Shown here piece by piece: positions 24,851-38,025 of a stretch of 64,000 nucleotides of DNA. This DNA comes from Nymphaea colorata (lineage: Eukaryota > Streptophyta > Magnoliopsida > Nymphaeales > Nymphaeaceae), in assembly GCF_008831285.2 (NCBI RefSeq), contig NC_045143.1, forward strand, positions 3,233,503 to 3,297,502, given 5' to 3'. Both the position numbers and the translations under genes were made by a program. The notes below the pieces were generated by a model, which did no database searches, was not told the origin of the DNA, and saw nothing but the letters and a program-made list of their open reading frames with translations. Numbering within the stretch: the first letter of the stretch is position 1; each line of letters starts with the position of its first letter.

Positions 24851-27000
24851 AGCGAATAAACGAAGCGGGTCTTCGTAGTTTCGGTCGTCCTTCTCGGGTG
24901 TATTTCGGCTTTACACTTGTTTTCGTTCTCTTCTTGGTTGACACTGCGTTACGCCTTTAAATCAAGTCCGAGTTCGAACTATCGCCAAGTGTACAAAGAA
25001 TTTAGCCATTTAGATGCACTCTAACATGGAATTCGAGGCAATAGGAGATCGGCACAACTGTGCAACGGTTGATTTTGATGGTGTTTGACAATGACAACAG
25101 TGTGTTCGTAGAATGCGCATAGTTACGATTCGTGATCTAAAAGAACCATGTTTTTTGTCTCAAACAATATGTTCTATAGAAAGTACTTTTCCTTTTTACC
25201 AACCAGTAAAGATAATTTTTTGTTTTGTTAGAGGGTGTTTGGCAATGGTTACATTAATATAATATTACATCAATCTATCCCATATACTGGAGTAAATTTA
25301 TAAAATATTGTGTTTTAGAGTTTTATAAATCTGCTATAATCTTTACGACACATTTATATCAAAATACAATGATAAAGTTCCCAGTTATGAACAAAGTGTT
25401 GACAGGGCAAATGGGGAGTGAGTTCCATGTTATTATCACATTATCTTGATACATGAAAACGATGGTGTTGCTAACATGTTGCATTTGTCGCATGAAGTTG
25501 ACAGTGTAATTGTATCATCAAAACTATAGTTTCCAATATAATGAATCTTAAAAACGATTTTTTTCTTTTTTGTGTTCGTCATTGCAACGGATGTTATTCA
25601 TGTTCATCGTCGATCGTATTTCAGTTATTTTGAATTCCAAACGTGCACGAGCACGAACATGTTGATATAACTTGTGAATTACATTTTATTCGTCTGATAT
25701 AACTTTTTTCTATGTGGTAGAAGAAAGATTGCAAGTTAATATTGTCCTCCGGCTTGCTATATGAATTCACCTGATAAGAACAAGGAAAACAACTACTTTA
25801 AAGATTATAATTTCTCAATTATATAGTCACTAATCAAAGATTTCCACCATTACTACGTTCTCGTACATGTTACAGCACAACTGTTCGTGTCCCTTGTAGT
25901 TAGTTGGCACGGTTATACAATTGAATCTAAGTACCCTTTTTTCCTCTTAATAACGTATGCGAGCAAAGTGCTGTTTGACAGTAGACAAATGAAGAACCTA
26001 AAATTGTTCCCTTGTGTATAATCATTATTTCTCTCCTTAACAATAATTACTTTACGAGGTGTTCTTTAGTTTCGAATGTTGGTTTTTTAATTAAAATTAT
26101 GGAAACAAAATTCTATTTCGAACTGAAATTGGAATGAATTCGAGTTCTAGTTTCTATTTGTCTTTAATAGTCCAGAATTTAGATTTCATGATTGAAAATG
26201 ACGTGTTTGACAAAATAGTAATTATAATTCAATAACTGATAAATTAAAACTGTCATGATATGTGCTATAAAGAGATATGAAAAAGGTCTACAGTTGTAAA
26301 TTTATAATTATACCCTTATGGTAAAATAACAATTCTGAAAATTTGATTCAATAAAAAACATAGAATCCAAATTCTTTGATTGATAGTACAATTATCATTT
26401 CATAAATTTTAGTTCCGTGAACTACACAATTCCCGTATCGTCAAGCACCCCCTTAACAAAACTAAAGATAAAAAAAGATTCATACTATAACTAAAGGGGT
26501 GGTATATGGCTGCACATAAGTTGAGTCCGAGCTTGGCCAGCTCAAAGTATTCTCTTTCCTTTCTATTTTCTTTCAACCAAACAAATTTTTTAATTTTATT
26601 TATTTTCTATAATTTTTAATTAATCAACCAAACAAAAAATTGATTGGTCAATTCCTCTATTTCCTTTCATCCAAATAGGATATTAAGGGAGATGGATTTT
26701 AGCTTATTTTTGATTTACTTAGATACTATTAGTTAGAGTTCAATCTGATTTGAGAATCTGTAGTTGATCGTTTCAAAATTTTGGACTTATCAACCAAGTA
26801 TTTCAGTTGATTTGTTTGGATGAATTTCATTAATAGAGATCTTAAATTGGACTATTTGAATTAAAATGGGGTTTATGAATCTAACACGGTTGAATCGAGC
26901 ACCGGAAAATTTAAGATCTATCAAATTCACAAATTTCAAGGAAAGGAGTTTTGGTTTGAATTGAATTTTACAAATCACAAATTCGTAGCGTAGCAGACGA
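24851..27000. other. AT-rich region between divergent coatomer and CHY-RING genes
   Basis: These two genes are divergently transcribed, so this interval should hold both promoters at its edges. The middle is occupied by a TIR-bounded element (25,215-26,462). The part after 26.5 kb is AT-rich, low in complexity and without a convincing open frame. No gene seen. Confidence 0.6.
25215..26462. mobile_element. Candidate non-autonomous hAT-like element with terminal inverted repeats
   Basis: The left sequence gttttgttagagggtgtttgg (from about 25,222) matches the reverse complement of the right end (gttttgttaagggggtgctt..., ending 26,462) at about 17 of 20 positions. The 8-mer taaagata lies outside both ends, at 25,207-25,214 and 26,463-26,470. 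This fits a hAT-type duplication, although seven A/T bases separate it from the left repeat. A second possible left end (gaggtgttctttagtttcg, about 26,055) suggests that a smaller element of about 400 bp may be nested at the right side. No transposase frame. Confidence 0.45.
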
Positions 27001-29945
27001 AACGCCGAACTCTCTAGAGAGCTGTCTACGTGGAGTTACGCGCGATAAATATCTTTTCCCGCGACGGCGTCCTCCCCAGAGACAGATTGATCGAAACGAG
27101 GTGAAGAAGCGGAGACAAGCAGAAACCGGCGACCGGTTCGGGAAAATTTTCAGGACTTTCGACCATTTTTCGGCTCTCGTCCCTCCGGATTCGAAAGTTC
27201 GTTTTTCACGTGGAAGTTTTCGTCTTGCTTCTGCCCATTTCTTTGCTGTTTCCGTTTGTTATATATTTCCTTTTATCACTATCGTTTGTCCAAATTCCCT
27301 AAATTAGGCAATATCTCTGTTCGGTATTTCTGCTGTTTAAAGCTTGATTGTTGGTCTAGTTTATTTCTTTTGATTTTTGGGGCAACTTTTGAATGGGAGT
27401 CTATTTAACTGCAGTATCTGAGATTTAGTGGCTTGTCTCCTGATGAAGGTTAGCATCTTGGTTCGTAGGTTTAGTGTTTTGTTGATGATCACGATTATGG
27501 AGATGTATTAAGTAACGGTGTTCGGCTTACTGGATGAGAAATGGGGACAAAGACAGTATTAGCATTCTAAGGATAATGTGCTTAATTTTTGCTAGGAAGT
27601 ACTTTTTCTTTTCCGGTGCGTTCCTCAGCTTTGGGTTTTGGAAAAAAAAAGGAAGGGTTTTAGCCATGGTTTAAAAGAGTTATACATTGTTTATGAACGT
27701 GAATTAAGGAAGAACGAGAATTTCCGAAGATTCTTATGTTTGGGACTTTTCCCTTTGTTGCTGATATATTTATCGTGGAAAAGCGGAGAAGTTCTGAGGT
27801 ATCAGCCGTTTGACCTGCATACTTTATTCAATTACCTTGGCTAACCTTCAGGAATGCACAGGTTTGGGCCGGTTCCTGATTCAAGATTTGACACGTTCAA
27901 GTTAATCTATCTGTTTTTTGTCTTTATTATCGGTTGCAGTATGTGAGAATGCTGGGCCTTCGTATGGATCATCTTGCTAAAATGATCTGTCTTAAATGAA
28001 CTCCCACTCTGAACGATTCAAATTCGTGCGTGTTGGGCGTTTATGCTACTTACGTGCCAAAGGGACTCAATGAATCGGTCGAATTGTGCACAAGAGTGGT
28101 TCCATTAGCTTTTTTAGCATAATTCATATGTAGCATTCATGCGTTGTGTATGGATGGTTGTCAGTTATACTAGATCAGGATGCAACTTTTCTTGTCTGAT
28201 AAGCTTTTTAAAGACAGCCAAAAGGTTCCAATTTCTGCCCCTTGTCTTAGAATTCACGTCAGCAAGTTAATCAGCTACACAGTATCGTTCATGATGCAGT
28301 CAAATAGGCACGTTTGGTTGATGAGGCACATGTTAAGCTTCATGAGTTTGTTTGTCAAAGATGTATTGTTTGTCCATGTGAACCATACTTGCTGAAGTAG
28401 TATTGGAGAAGAATCTATAGCGACGACTGATCACAGTTCATCACTTTTATGTTTAGATGCCATGGCTAATTACGATATAGCTTTGTTCCTCATAACATGT
28501 ATGCTGATTTCTAGGTTCATACATTTAGCAAGCTTGTCCAATAGGATATGCTTTATGATATCCTTGCATATGACTCCCTTAACACGACCAGGCTTATGGA
28601 TTTATTCTTGTTGTCTTTCTTGAAGGTTAACTTCTGCAGCTGAGATGAAGTAATATTATGTAGCTTACAAGTTGGTTTAAGAGCTTACTAATCAATGCGT
28701 GTACTGCAGACAATACTTTGATTTAACCTTATAGGTTTTAATGAAATCCTCATGTGTCAAACATAGCGTATACTTTTATTTGTATCAGTTCTGTTTTGTG
28801 CGTGCAAAACTTAGGGTTTTAATGCTTTTGTGCAAGCCCTTTGTTGTCTGAAAAAAGAGGATATGGGATAAGCTAAGGCAAGTATGCACTGCTATTATTT
28901 ACGCGATTACAACTGGTTTTCTATTTGATGGAACTTCACACCTTTACTTCTACTCAGTTATTAATGCCAATCCTGCACATTTCTGGGCTTTCTCCAGTTA
29001 TGTGCTCTGGGGAGTTTTTTACCACAAAAAATTTGTCACTTAAAATGCGAACATGTGAATCCTAGGTCAGGTCTCGGAATCTCATCCTTGTTCGCTCTGT
29101 AGATTAGTGGCTTTTTCTCTTCAACAGCCTAGAGTAAGTTGGTGTCAGCATTTTGAAGGTTGAACACTGAGTTACAAAATCTTCAATATAATCTTTTTCT
29201 TCCCCATCAGAGAAGCCATGCTATCATCAATGCCATACTTATGTTAATATTTTCATAATGACAAAGAGTTACATGGTTGTCAGTTTTCACCACCATCAAT
29301 GACCTGATACATCATTGTGACATTATTAAAGAAACATTGATCTGGAGGTAGCCCCAAACTCACCTGAAGGTAGGTTTTCACCAACTTGCTGGTCCATATG
29401 GTGCCTCCATTCATAATCTTCTCAAAACTTAATCCCTTCCTTTTCTTCTAGACTTTCTTCACATGTGCTTGATATTCTGATGTATTTCTTTTACCAGAAG
29501 CTGGACGAACGAACTCGGTGCACATTTTAGTTCACTTCAGGCGATTGCTTTCTAATTTACAGAGTTATTGAAGCAATCAAGTGTTCATGCTGCAATGTCC
29601 GCTTGCTACAATAGAAATGTCGAAACTGCTAATCAAATTTGGAGAATCAGGAATTGGTACCTCATGTTTATTAATTGGGGTTTTCTGAATCATGTTCTGA
29701 TGAATCGTGTTCGAAGTATTGTTGCTGATTGGAGCTGTCAACTTTGTTCGATTATGTGCTGACTTTAATTGGCTGCAGCAGTATCCGGAAATCAGCAATT
29801 TCATGTGATGTGTTCCTGTAATGGGGCAGCTTAACTCAATGCTATGGGGCATTCGGGCACGTTACCTAACATCTTTTCACATGCAGGTGTTCTGAGTTTG
29901 TAGTGATTGCTTTGCTGTGCCAATTTGAAGCTGATATCCAGCAAA
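27001..29945 (+). other. Probable spliced 5' leader and leader introns of the CHY-RING gene
   Basis: At about 27.0-27.25 kb the sequence changes from AT-rich to balanced composition (cgcgacggcgtcctcccc, accggcgaccggttcggg). This is typical of a plant first exon. A good acceptor (cacatgcag) at about 29,886 precedes the short leader that runs to the ATG at 29,946. The region between has only short frames without domain signals. I infer one or more leader introns; transcript data are needed to draw them. Confidence 0.4.
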
Positions 29946-32159
29946 ATGGGTACTATATGTCATTCTGTTGGAAGCAATGATGTTGATACTGGGCCGGATG
30001 AAGAAAACAGAGACACGGTTCCATGCTTAAAGGAGTCAGTTTTGGAAGGCACTTACAATTCACAACCAAGAGAAAATGGTGCAGAAAAAAATGATAATTC
30101 AGATAATGGATACATGCATTATGGGTATGTGAAGCCTTCTTTTATTCTTATAAGGTTTTGAGATTCATTGCAGAGAATTTTATGGTGTTGCAATGTGGGA
30201 TTTTTTTTTTTTTTGATTTGGGTGGGCCTGGGGGGTGGGGAGTGCAGACTCTCGTGGATATTTGTGTCAGAAAAATGTGCTTTAATGCAGAAGATGCATA
30301 CTAATTCACCTGCTTGCTACTGCCCTTGCTTAGTTGCTTGTATGACTGTATGAGAGAGAGAGAGAGAGACTCTTCAGATGGAAACTGACAATAGAGGGCA
30401 ACCTACCACTTATAATAAAAAAATTTAGTTCAGGGTAGAGGTGGAACACATATCGATTGCGCATTGCTGTGTCGGTCCCAGTGTCGCATCTGAGTTTCCC
30501 ATGTCAGCTAGTGTGGTTGAGGGGAAAGGAAAGAGCAGAGGGGTCCTAGGGATGATAAGTAGATATGGTGAGAGCATCTTCCTAGGATATGGAAAGTGTG
30601 CATGTATTTTCTTCTCTACCCTTGATAGTAGGGGGACAGAGCATTTCCAGGAAGACAAGAGCTGGGCCTTTTTTACACAAATGATTTTGATGACTGGCTC
30701 TGTAAGTGGTTTTGCAATTGATGACAGGTATATGGTCATCTTGGTCACATTGTACAATGTGATTTTACAGGGGTTTCTTCGTGGAAGATTCTCCTGGTTG
30801 TTCAGTTTTCAGGATTCTTTCATGATATCCCTTTTATTGGATTCCCAAGTTGGCTATATCTGGTGGAAATCTACACCAGGCCCCTGTGTTTGTCAAGGTG
30901 GCTGTTCCAAGCGCCCACATATTATATCTAACAAATTCCTTTGCAATAAAAGATATAAAGGGTGTTAGACATTATATGTAAATAATATGTGTATAGATTT
31001 AAATAATATGCATATATTTGCTTATATATATGTGTGTTTATATGTGTATACTCTACATACCATATATATGTACTTTTGTATGGTCTTCCTGTAGCTTTCA
31101 TATTCAGTTCCTCTTTCCTTTTAGGTGTTTTGTATATTTTATTTTTCTTTTCCTCTTTTATCTGGTCAAAATTAGTTTTGGAACATTTGGGCTGGGGCTG
31201 CCATATTTAGCCCCTCTTGTGTATATAAGGAGGGATGGGTCCCTCTTGTCGACTTTGTTAGGAGCAACAAATGTTTAAATATTCATGCCATAGGGCACTT
31301 GTGCTTTATGCGTTTGTAAGTTGTTGCGTTTGTGTTGGGAGATCTTTAAGTCAACTTTTGACTTGGTTATTGTGAAGCTCCAGTGCATTCTTACAAAGGG
31401 TACCTAAGGAAGAAGGAAAAAAACTGTGCATGACATTCTCAAGTGAGAGGCCTGCCATACAAGTCAAGGGGCTTATTTTTCACAAGATATAATTTCCCTC
31501 GAATAAGCAATTCATGAGAGGCCTTGAAAACATTATAGTTGCTAAAGCATAAAAGGATGCAACAGGATATTTCATTGCCAGATATCATTGTAGGAAACCT
31601 TATATGTTGGTCACATGTAAGAGCCATGCCTAAAGAGGTGCCTTTGGTAGAAGTCGGAATCTTCCTGAGCTTGGAAAAATGTTAAAAGAATGAGTAAATT
31701 TTCTATCAGTTTTGGTTCATCAGAAATATTAGTGTGTCTCTCTTTGATTAAGATCAATCAGCCGCTTTCTCTATCACACATCCTAAGGCAGGTAACATTC
31801 ATCGCTAGTGTCTATGTTGATGCCTTGGCAAGTTTATGCAATTAAACATTTTAGGATCTGTTACATCATTTAAGCTGAAGCCAAATCAAGTACGCACTGT
31901 TTAACTGAAATTACAGTTATTCTTGATGGTGTTATTTGAAATGGAGATAGCATGCCATGATTTTTGTTGAAATCATCATAAATTTCGCCAACTTGCTTTA
32001 TCATTATTTCTTCTGATTTTATAAGTATTTGGCAGGTGCCATCATTATAGACGAAGATGCCGCATAAGGGCTCCTTGTTGCAATGAAATCTTCGATTGCA
32101 GACACTGTCACAACGAAGTAAAAGTAAGAATTTGTTCCTTTCATGATGAATGAGCCACA

Positions 32160-32196
<37 letters not shown>

Positions 32197-33942
32197 TTGA
32201 TGCACATGTGCAATCATGCGATATGTTGCATGACCAAGCTTTTACTATCTTTCTTTAGGGAGAAAGAAGGCAACGTGGCTGTGTTGGTAACTTCCTTTTT
32301 GACTTTTCAGTTCTAACCATGTTCTGTGTTCTTTCTTCTGTTTTTATCTGATCTTTTTAGAACTCTATCAATGTTGAGAGTTCCCACAGACACCAGCTTC
32401 CTCGTCATCAAGTGAAGCAGGTGTGTTGTTTTTACTTGGCCCCAATGTTTTTATCTGTGATTGCTTTCTTATTTCTTGTTTTTATCTGTCTCTTTACTTG
32501 CCTCGATATTTTTCTTATTCCTATCAATTTCTTTCAGGTTATCTGCTCCCTTTGCAATACTGAACAGGAGGTGAGTTGAATGCCATCACATGTTGTGTCC
32601 ATAATGACCACATATTGGCCCAAACATTTTATCTCCATTGAGCATCTTAGTTGTACTTGTCAGAAGCTCAGCTAGTCAGTTGACTAATCTGAATCGTCGG
32701 GGTTCACTAGTCTGAATAGTCGGTTGAGTCAGCTATCAACCAATCTGTGTTTCAATTTCAACTTTCAAACCAGTGGTTAGGTGGCCAGAATAATTGATTC
32801 ATTAGCCTGGTTGTCGTTCAACAGGCTAATTTCTGACCTGTAAATATCGTATGCATTCTTTGAATAGATTATATGTTTTGACTTTCTGCATTTATTTCCA
32901 TGTATATATTTGTTTTTCATGGTCAATTGTCTTGGACCTACAAGCCTTGACTAGTTCAGGGGGCCCTTTTAGGGTCTTGAACAACTTGTGTCGTGTTTCT
33001 AATTGACAACTTAGTTCATCATTCAGATCAGAAAAACGCTACTTATTCTCTGTCATCATTTTGATATGTCAGCCAAGTTTAACATTTGATCATATGTTCT
33101 GATTGATCATTTTTTTTAAGCTTATTGAGCTTTTAGTTATGCTTTATGGGTTGGTGGCTGGATTGTTTGTCAATTAATGGATTAATATTTTGCCATCATT
33201 TCTGTTGTCAGGTTCGGCAATTTTGTATTAATTGTGGTGTCTGCATGGGGAAATATTTCTGTGACATATGCAAGTTCTATGATGATGATGTGAGTCAATA
33301 TAGAGATTTAAATTGTTTTTGGATGACAACTGTTCTATTGTCTTGGCATGGCAGATATTTACTGTTCTTGGCTGCTTCATCTTGTAGGTGTCAAAGAAAC
33401 AGTATCACTGCAATGGATGCGGAATATGCAGGTTTGTGGTATTGTCCTTGCTTTTTCTAGTGTCATGTCTACCTGTGTTAGCTAAAGTTTCCCATTTTTT
33501 GCTTATTTTATACTGCAGAACGGGTGGTGCTGACCAGTTTTTCCATTGTTTCACATGTGGTGAGTGGCTTTTTTTTAGCTTGAGTTAAATGTTGCAAGTG
33601 TAATATCTACACAATCTGCATGGGCAGTGGCATTTGTTTCTTTGTTTAAAATTAAATTAGTTTGCATTCTCTGCAATACAGCAAATTATCATGCACGTGA
33701 CAACACATAAGTGATGACTAAAAAGTAGCTTATTGAGGGTTTTAAAACCCTGTCAGTTGCAGATGCTACATGTAACCTTGGAACACACACGTTCATGCAT
33801 TTGTGTGCATTTGTGTGTTGGAATGGTGCCCACTATTTGTGCACCACTCCCTAAAACTTTTATTCATAAAGAGTGATGGTGGGGCCTACCTTTTAAAAAA
33901 GAAAAAAGAATGGTTGGTATGGTGGGCATGATTTAGTTTCCT

Positions 33943-33999
<57 letters not shown>

Positions 34000-35840
34000 A
34001 AATGAAGTTTCAAATAATTCTGAAGTTAATAGCTCAATAACTTTTTCCTCTTCTGTCCTCAAATTTATTCATATGTAATGCTACTATTGTTGTTTAATTG
34101 CTATGTGCTCTGAATATTTTTCTAGTCCTGATAAAGCACATGCCTTATTCAGCATTTTAATATTTTTTGTTTAGTTACTGTACGAGCATGCTTGTGCTTG
34201 ATGCTCCCCTTTCTTTTTTGGTTTCCTTTTTAGCTTTCCTGAAGCGTTTGTGTTATGGCAGGCTGCTGTTACTCTATTGTATTGAAGAACAGCCATCCTT
34301 GTGTGGAAAGAGCAATGCATCATAATTGCCCTGTCTGTTTTGAGGTGAGTGTATATGTCAAATAGGAGCCTCCACACCCATACGGTTAGTAATGTTCTGT
34401 AGCATGCCCTCTTTGGGACTTGACTAGGCATCTAGGCCTAATTTAGGAATGATAAGAAGTGTCAACTTTAGGCCCAATCTGATGTCTGCCTTTTTGTGGG
34501 TGCAGTCCACATTGAGCCTTTGTTCAACTTAAATTTGTCTGTGGTTGTTTGCTAGCCGCTAACATCTTCATTTGATAATTTGTCTTTTGGTGAAATAGCA
34601 CCAGCAGCACTTTGGTGGTCAATACTAATCATGAAGTTAGCTTGTAATGCGACAAGTGGTGTTTTGCTTACCTTTTCGTCTGTCACATATGTGATGGTGG
34701 TGTTTTGTTTACACTTTCTGCAGTACCTTTTTGACTCCACGGATAATGTTGTAGTTCTTCCCTGTGGACACACCATTCACATGGACTGTTTGAAAGAAAT
34801 GCAACATCACTTGCAGTAAGTCCCAATATTTGCATTCTCTCTATGTTTATAGACTTGTTGATCGCAGTTTGAATGATGAAGCTGTGAACTGTTCTCAATT
34901 TCTAGGTATGCATGTCCTTTGTGCTCGAAATCCGTGATGGATATGTCAGAAGTATGGGAAAAGCTTGATACGGAAATTGCATCTATGCCAATGCCTGAAT
35001 CTTATCAAAACAAGAGGGTAATCTCTCTCTCTCATGCCGGTGCATACATGTCTTCGAGCGTGTTGCATTGTTGTCCGTGAAGCTCATCATTGAACTTTAC
35101 TTACGATGTTGTCGTTATTGATATATTTGCAAAATGGTACAGTTAATTGAGCTGTATGGGCTGTGTTAGATCAAGGTTTTCTTCTTTCCGTTTTAAGGAA
35201 ATCTAATATAAATTTTTAAAATGTAAAAATAGAAAAAGGTTTCAGCCTTTCTCTTGGACCAGAGATCAATATGATGGATAGCAGCTTATACGGTCGATAG
35301 TGGTAATTTTGTGAATTAATCAACAATGCCAGCATTTTTTTTTTCTCAGTTGAAGAGTTCGGTGCTTACGGGATCTACTGACAGATGTGTAGCTAGGCAA
35401 TGCTTCATGTTTCCACAAGTCGAGGGAAATTGGCAAAACGTCACTAATTTCCATGGAACTACACAATTAATGGGCATGTTAAGCACTGAATTGCTTCTAC
35501 GCTGTTGGTTTTGTAAGAAGTCAACTGTCTTGTAGGAAGATCATGTTGAGTTCAAAATGGATAGGATCTGATCATCTTTATCTTGTTTCAAATACTGTCG
35601 TCCTATTGCACGTGCCCTACTGCTCGTTGCTTCTGAATCCTTGGGGCTTTGCAGGAGAAGCTTTAGTAAGCCGTTGAATGTGTGTTTGCGTGTCTGCAGG
35701 TATGGATTTTATGCAACGATTGTGGAGCAACCTCCCTAGTCAATTTTCACTTTGTCGCGCAGAAGTGCTTGAACTGCAAGTCGTATAATACGCGTCAGAC
35801 TGGAGGTGCTAGCCCATCGTCCGCATCATGCTCCAGCTGA
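29946..35840 (+). CDS. CHY zinc-finger and RING-H2 E3 ubiquitin ligase, complete 11-exon gene
   Basis: Coding exons: 29946-30124, 32036-32123, 32361-32420, 32538-32570, 33212-33289, 33388-33431, 33519-33559, 34262-34344, 34724-34815, 34906-35017, 35700-35840. They total 951 nt, 316 residues plus TGA, all GT-AG and in phase. Residues 1-59 are an acidic, Asn/Glu-rich N-terminal extension. Residues 61-135 are the CHY finger ([19 protein letters not shown]). The CTCHY part follows ([30 protein letters not shown]). The RING-H2 has C197, C200, C216, H218, H221, C224, C236 and C239. A C-terminal zinc ribbon uses C275, C278, C293 and C296. The family includes Arabidopsis MIEL1 and CHYR1/RZPF34 (stress and ABA signalling) and mammalian Pirh2. 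It probably transfers ubiquitin to transcription factors. Which plant paralogue it is I cannot say. Confidence 0.95.
30125..32035 (+). other. Intron 1 (coding) of the CHY-RING gene, 1.9 kb
   Basis: This intron holds a plus-strand open frame of 175 codons (30,441-30,968) that begins at a GTG. It has no ATG-led signal peptide, domain or codon pattern I recognise, so I treat it as chance or a decayed insertion. The right part (30.97-31.1 kb) is TA-rich. No gene supported. Confidence 0.6.
32160..32197. repeat. TC/AC compound microsatellite
   Basis: About ten TC units followed by about eight AC units, 37 bases after the donor of CHY-RING coding exon 2. Likely length-polymorphic. Confidence 0.85.
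33943..33999. repeat. TC then TA compound microsatellite
   Basis: About nine TC units are followed by about nineteen TA units, in the intron between CHY-RING coding exons 7 and 8. Confidence 0.85.
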
Positions 35841-37058
35841 AGCTTTGGATCTCCTCCTTTCAGGGAACCGGTTCTTGTTGTAAATAAACAATGAAATTTG
35901 TTGCAATTGTTTGCAATTTGAAGAGCCGGGTTTGTTGCTTCCTTTAGATTCTTCTATTTGTGCTCGCAACTTTCGACCAATTCGTGAAGTTTGCAGATGG
36001 GTTCTTCACTTTTTTCCGTGTCCCTCTGGATCTCATATTTCAGAGCTTCATTGTCTAGTTGGCTTTGCCGGCGTTGCGTTGAGATCAATCATGGTTCCAA
36101 GAGCAGAAAAAGAAAGTAAACGTGGGTTGGACTATACAACTGATTAGTAAGGTTGTCGAACCTGATTGCCCATGAGGGCTTCGAATAGATTGCCTTGGTG
36201 GATTTGGCCTACAGGTAATTTGATTGACCTTAAAAGGTCGGGTGATGTGAGTTCATCCTGGGCCAAGCAAGCCACCGCAACTTATCATCAAGAGACTTCA
36301 TCCCGAAGCTCATACCACATCATTGTCACGTACGTTGCTCTTCCTATGGGATTCATAGAGGACTTCTTTTCTCGTACGGCCTTTTCTCTTTCTCGATAAA
36401 TTTATCGAAAGAAGTTTCGTATCCTTTCCATCGTAAGTGAAATTATTTTTCTGTGCTGAGATTGATATAAGGTGGTGAAGAGTTCACATTCGATTGGTGT
36501 TGCTTTAGTTAAAGACTTGGTGGATGGAACTCACCCTCGATTCGAAAGAGAAAACGAAATTTTTTTTAGTTCTACGGATATCGGTCCACCAGAAACTTCA
36601 TAGCAAACGGTTTTGGTCGGTTCTACGGATTACCAAAAAGTTGAAGGGAAACTCGAAACTAAATCCTTGTGAGCTGCGGTGAAACCCCTTCGGCAACGGG
36701 AGATACACCATGTTCAGCTTGAACAAGGTCCATATCCTTCTCCTACCTGGATTTAGCTAGCATTTGAGCACTGGATTGTCCGCTGCACCAGCGTCTGGTT
36801 GTTCACTTTTAAACCGCACCTGTTGGCTTTGCAGCGTGGCCTACTAATAAGATGAATCAGACAGAGCCAGGTAAACTTTACTTGTCCTTTGGGCTCGTTT
36901 AACCGGCCGATCAGATTTCGGAGCGTTTTTGTTAGTTCGCGATCCTGATGATTAGAACGATTCTCTAAAAGTTCTGGGAGTAAGTCGGATAGGTACAGCT
37001 CGTTAAAGCAATTAGTAAGAGCTGTTCAGTATTTAATTTTGAAACGTAATATCAAAGT
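35841..37058. other. 3' region of CHY-RING gene and intergenic sequence before tRNA
   Basis: The first 100 bases hold the probable 3' untranslated region (gtaaataaacaatgaaatt near 35,880 offers a poly(A)-signal-like aataaa). The rest has no supported gene. A near-perfect palindrome, tcgataaatttatcga, lies at about 36,395-36,410. Confidence 0.55.
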
Positions 37059-37132
37059 GACCGCATAGCGCAGTGGATTAGCGCGTTTGACTTCGGATCA
37101 AAAGGTCGTGGGTTCGACTCCCACTGTGGTCG
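37059..37132 (+). tRNA. tRNA-Arg, anticodon TCG
   Basis: A 74-base cloverleaf without intron. The acceptor stem gaccgca pairs with tgtggtc, and the discriminator is G. The anticodon stem ttga/tcaa encloses the loop cttcgga, giving anticodon TCG, which reads CGA arginine codons. The internal B box is ggttcgact and the A box is tagcgcagtgg. The sequence matches the plant tRNA-Arg(TCG) type closely, and all stems pair, so it is probably functional. CCA is not encoded, as expected for a nuclear gene. Confidence 0.97.
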
Positions 37133-37157
37133 CCTGAGCTTAATATTTGAAGTTCAC

Positions 37158-37166
37158 TTTTTTTTT
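37158..37166 (+). terminator. RNA polymerase III T-run terminator for tRNA-Arg
   Basis: Nine consecutive T, starting 26 bases after the mature tRNA end. This is the standard Pol III stop signal. Confidence 0.8.
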
Positions 37167-37676
37167 CCCCCAGTAAGTTAGCATTGAAGTTCAGCCGCCC
37201 TTTTTCACCTTTTCTTCCTGACATTATCCGCTTTGGGTTTAATAAAGGATCATGTATTGTTTCTTCACTTTTTCCCCATTGTGCAGGCTTCTTGTTCTGC
37301 TGTTTCTCACTTAGTCTACTTTTCTTTTTTGCATTTATGATTTTTATGTTGAAATAAGTAATTGAACGAAATGTAGATCAATTTAAATTTTTGGAAGGGT
37401 GAGCCTATGTCTAGAGCCATATTGCGATTTCGAGCAGCTTTTACTAAGGTTTAAATGGGAATGGATCAACTTAAACTAATGGTCTGGACTTGGCCAGGAC
37501 TCATCGCAGCTTCTTTCAAATTTCAGTATCCTATGTTGTTGGATCGACCAAATGGATCTCAGTGATGTCATTTATCCGATTATTAAGTATTTTGGTGCTC
37601 GAATGATGCGAAGCTTAAATTTAAGAAGAAAAAAAAAGAAAGCAAATTTTGCAGAACTTGTTTCTAGAAGAGAAAG

Positions 37677-37789
37677 GTCCAAGAATTGCTTCACGTAATG
37701 GAGCTCTTGAAAAGAGTTTCTCAAAGGAACGATTAGTCCAAGAATTGCTTCACGGCATGGAGTTTTTGAGAAGAGTTTTTCAAGGGAAG
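37677..37789 (+). repeat. Tandem duplication, period 59
   Basis: Two copies begin gtccaagaattgcttcacg at 37,677 and 37,736. Both continue through atggag..., ttgaaaagag/ttgagaagag and tttctcaaagg/tttttcaaggg, about 88% alike over 54 bases. Confidence 0.75.
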
Positions 37790-37910
37790 AAGGATCAAAA
37801 GTGGAAGGTGCCAAGTTCCTTTCAGGTGAGCCCACAGAAAGTGCACCCGAAATGCGACGTGCTTGCAAGCCAACAAGAGCTCCATCCACCTAACTAAGAC
37901 TTTTATCCAA

Positions 37911-38025
37911 TTTTTTTTAATGCCCCAGTGGCATCCGCTGACACAGGTTGGTTTCAAGTTGAAGGAAGTCCAGAGTTTTTTTAATACCCATTGGGGTTCT
38001 CGGACACAAGTCGGTCGGAGGGGCC
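37911..38025 (+). repeat. Degenerate tandem duplication, period about 66
   Basis: tttttttaatgccccagtgg followed by ctgacacaggttggt is echoed about 66 bases later by tttttttaatacccattggg followed by cggacacaagtcggt. It adjoins the 59-bp duplication, so the whole 37.65-38.05 kb block seems to be repeat-derived. Confidence 0.55.

Noticed and set aside
30441-30968. 175-codon plus-strand open frame within the CHY-RING gene
   Set aside because: It starts at GTG, lies wholly inside an intron between two confirmed exons, and shows no domain or family resemblance.
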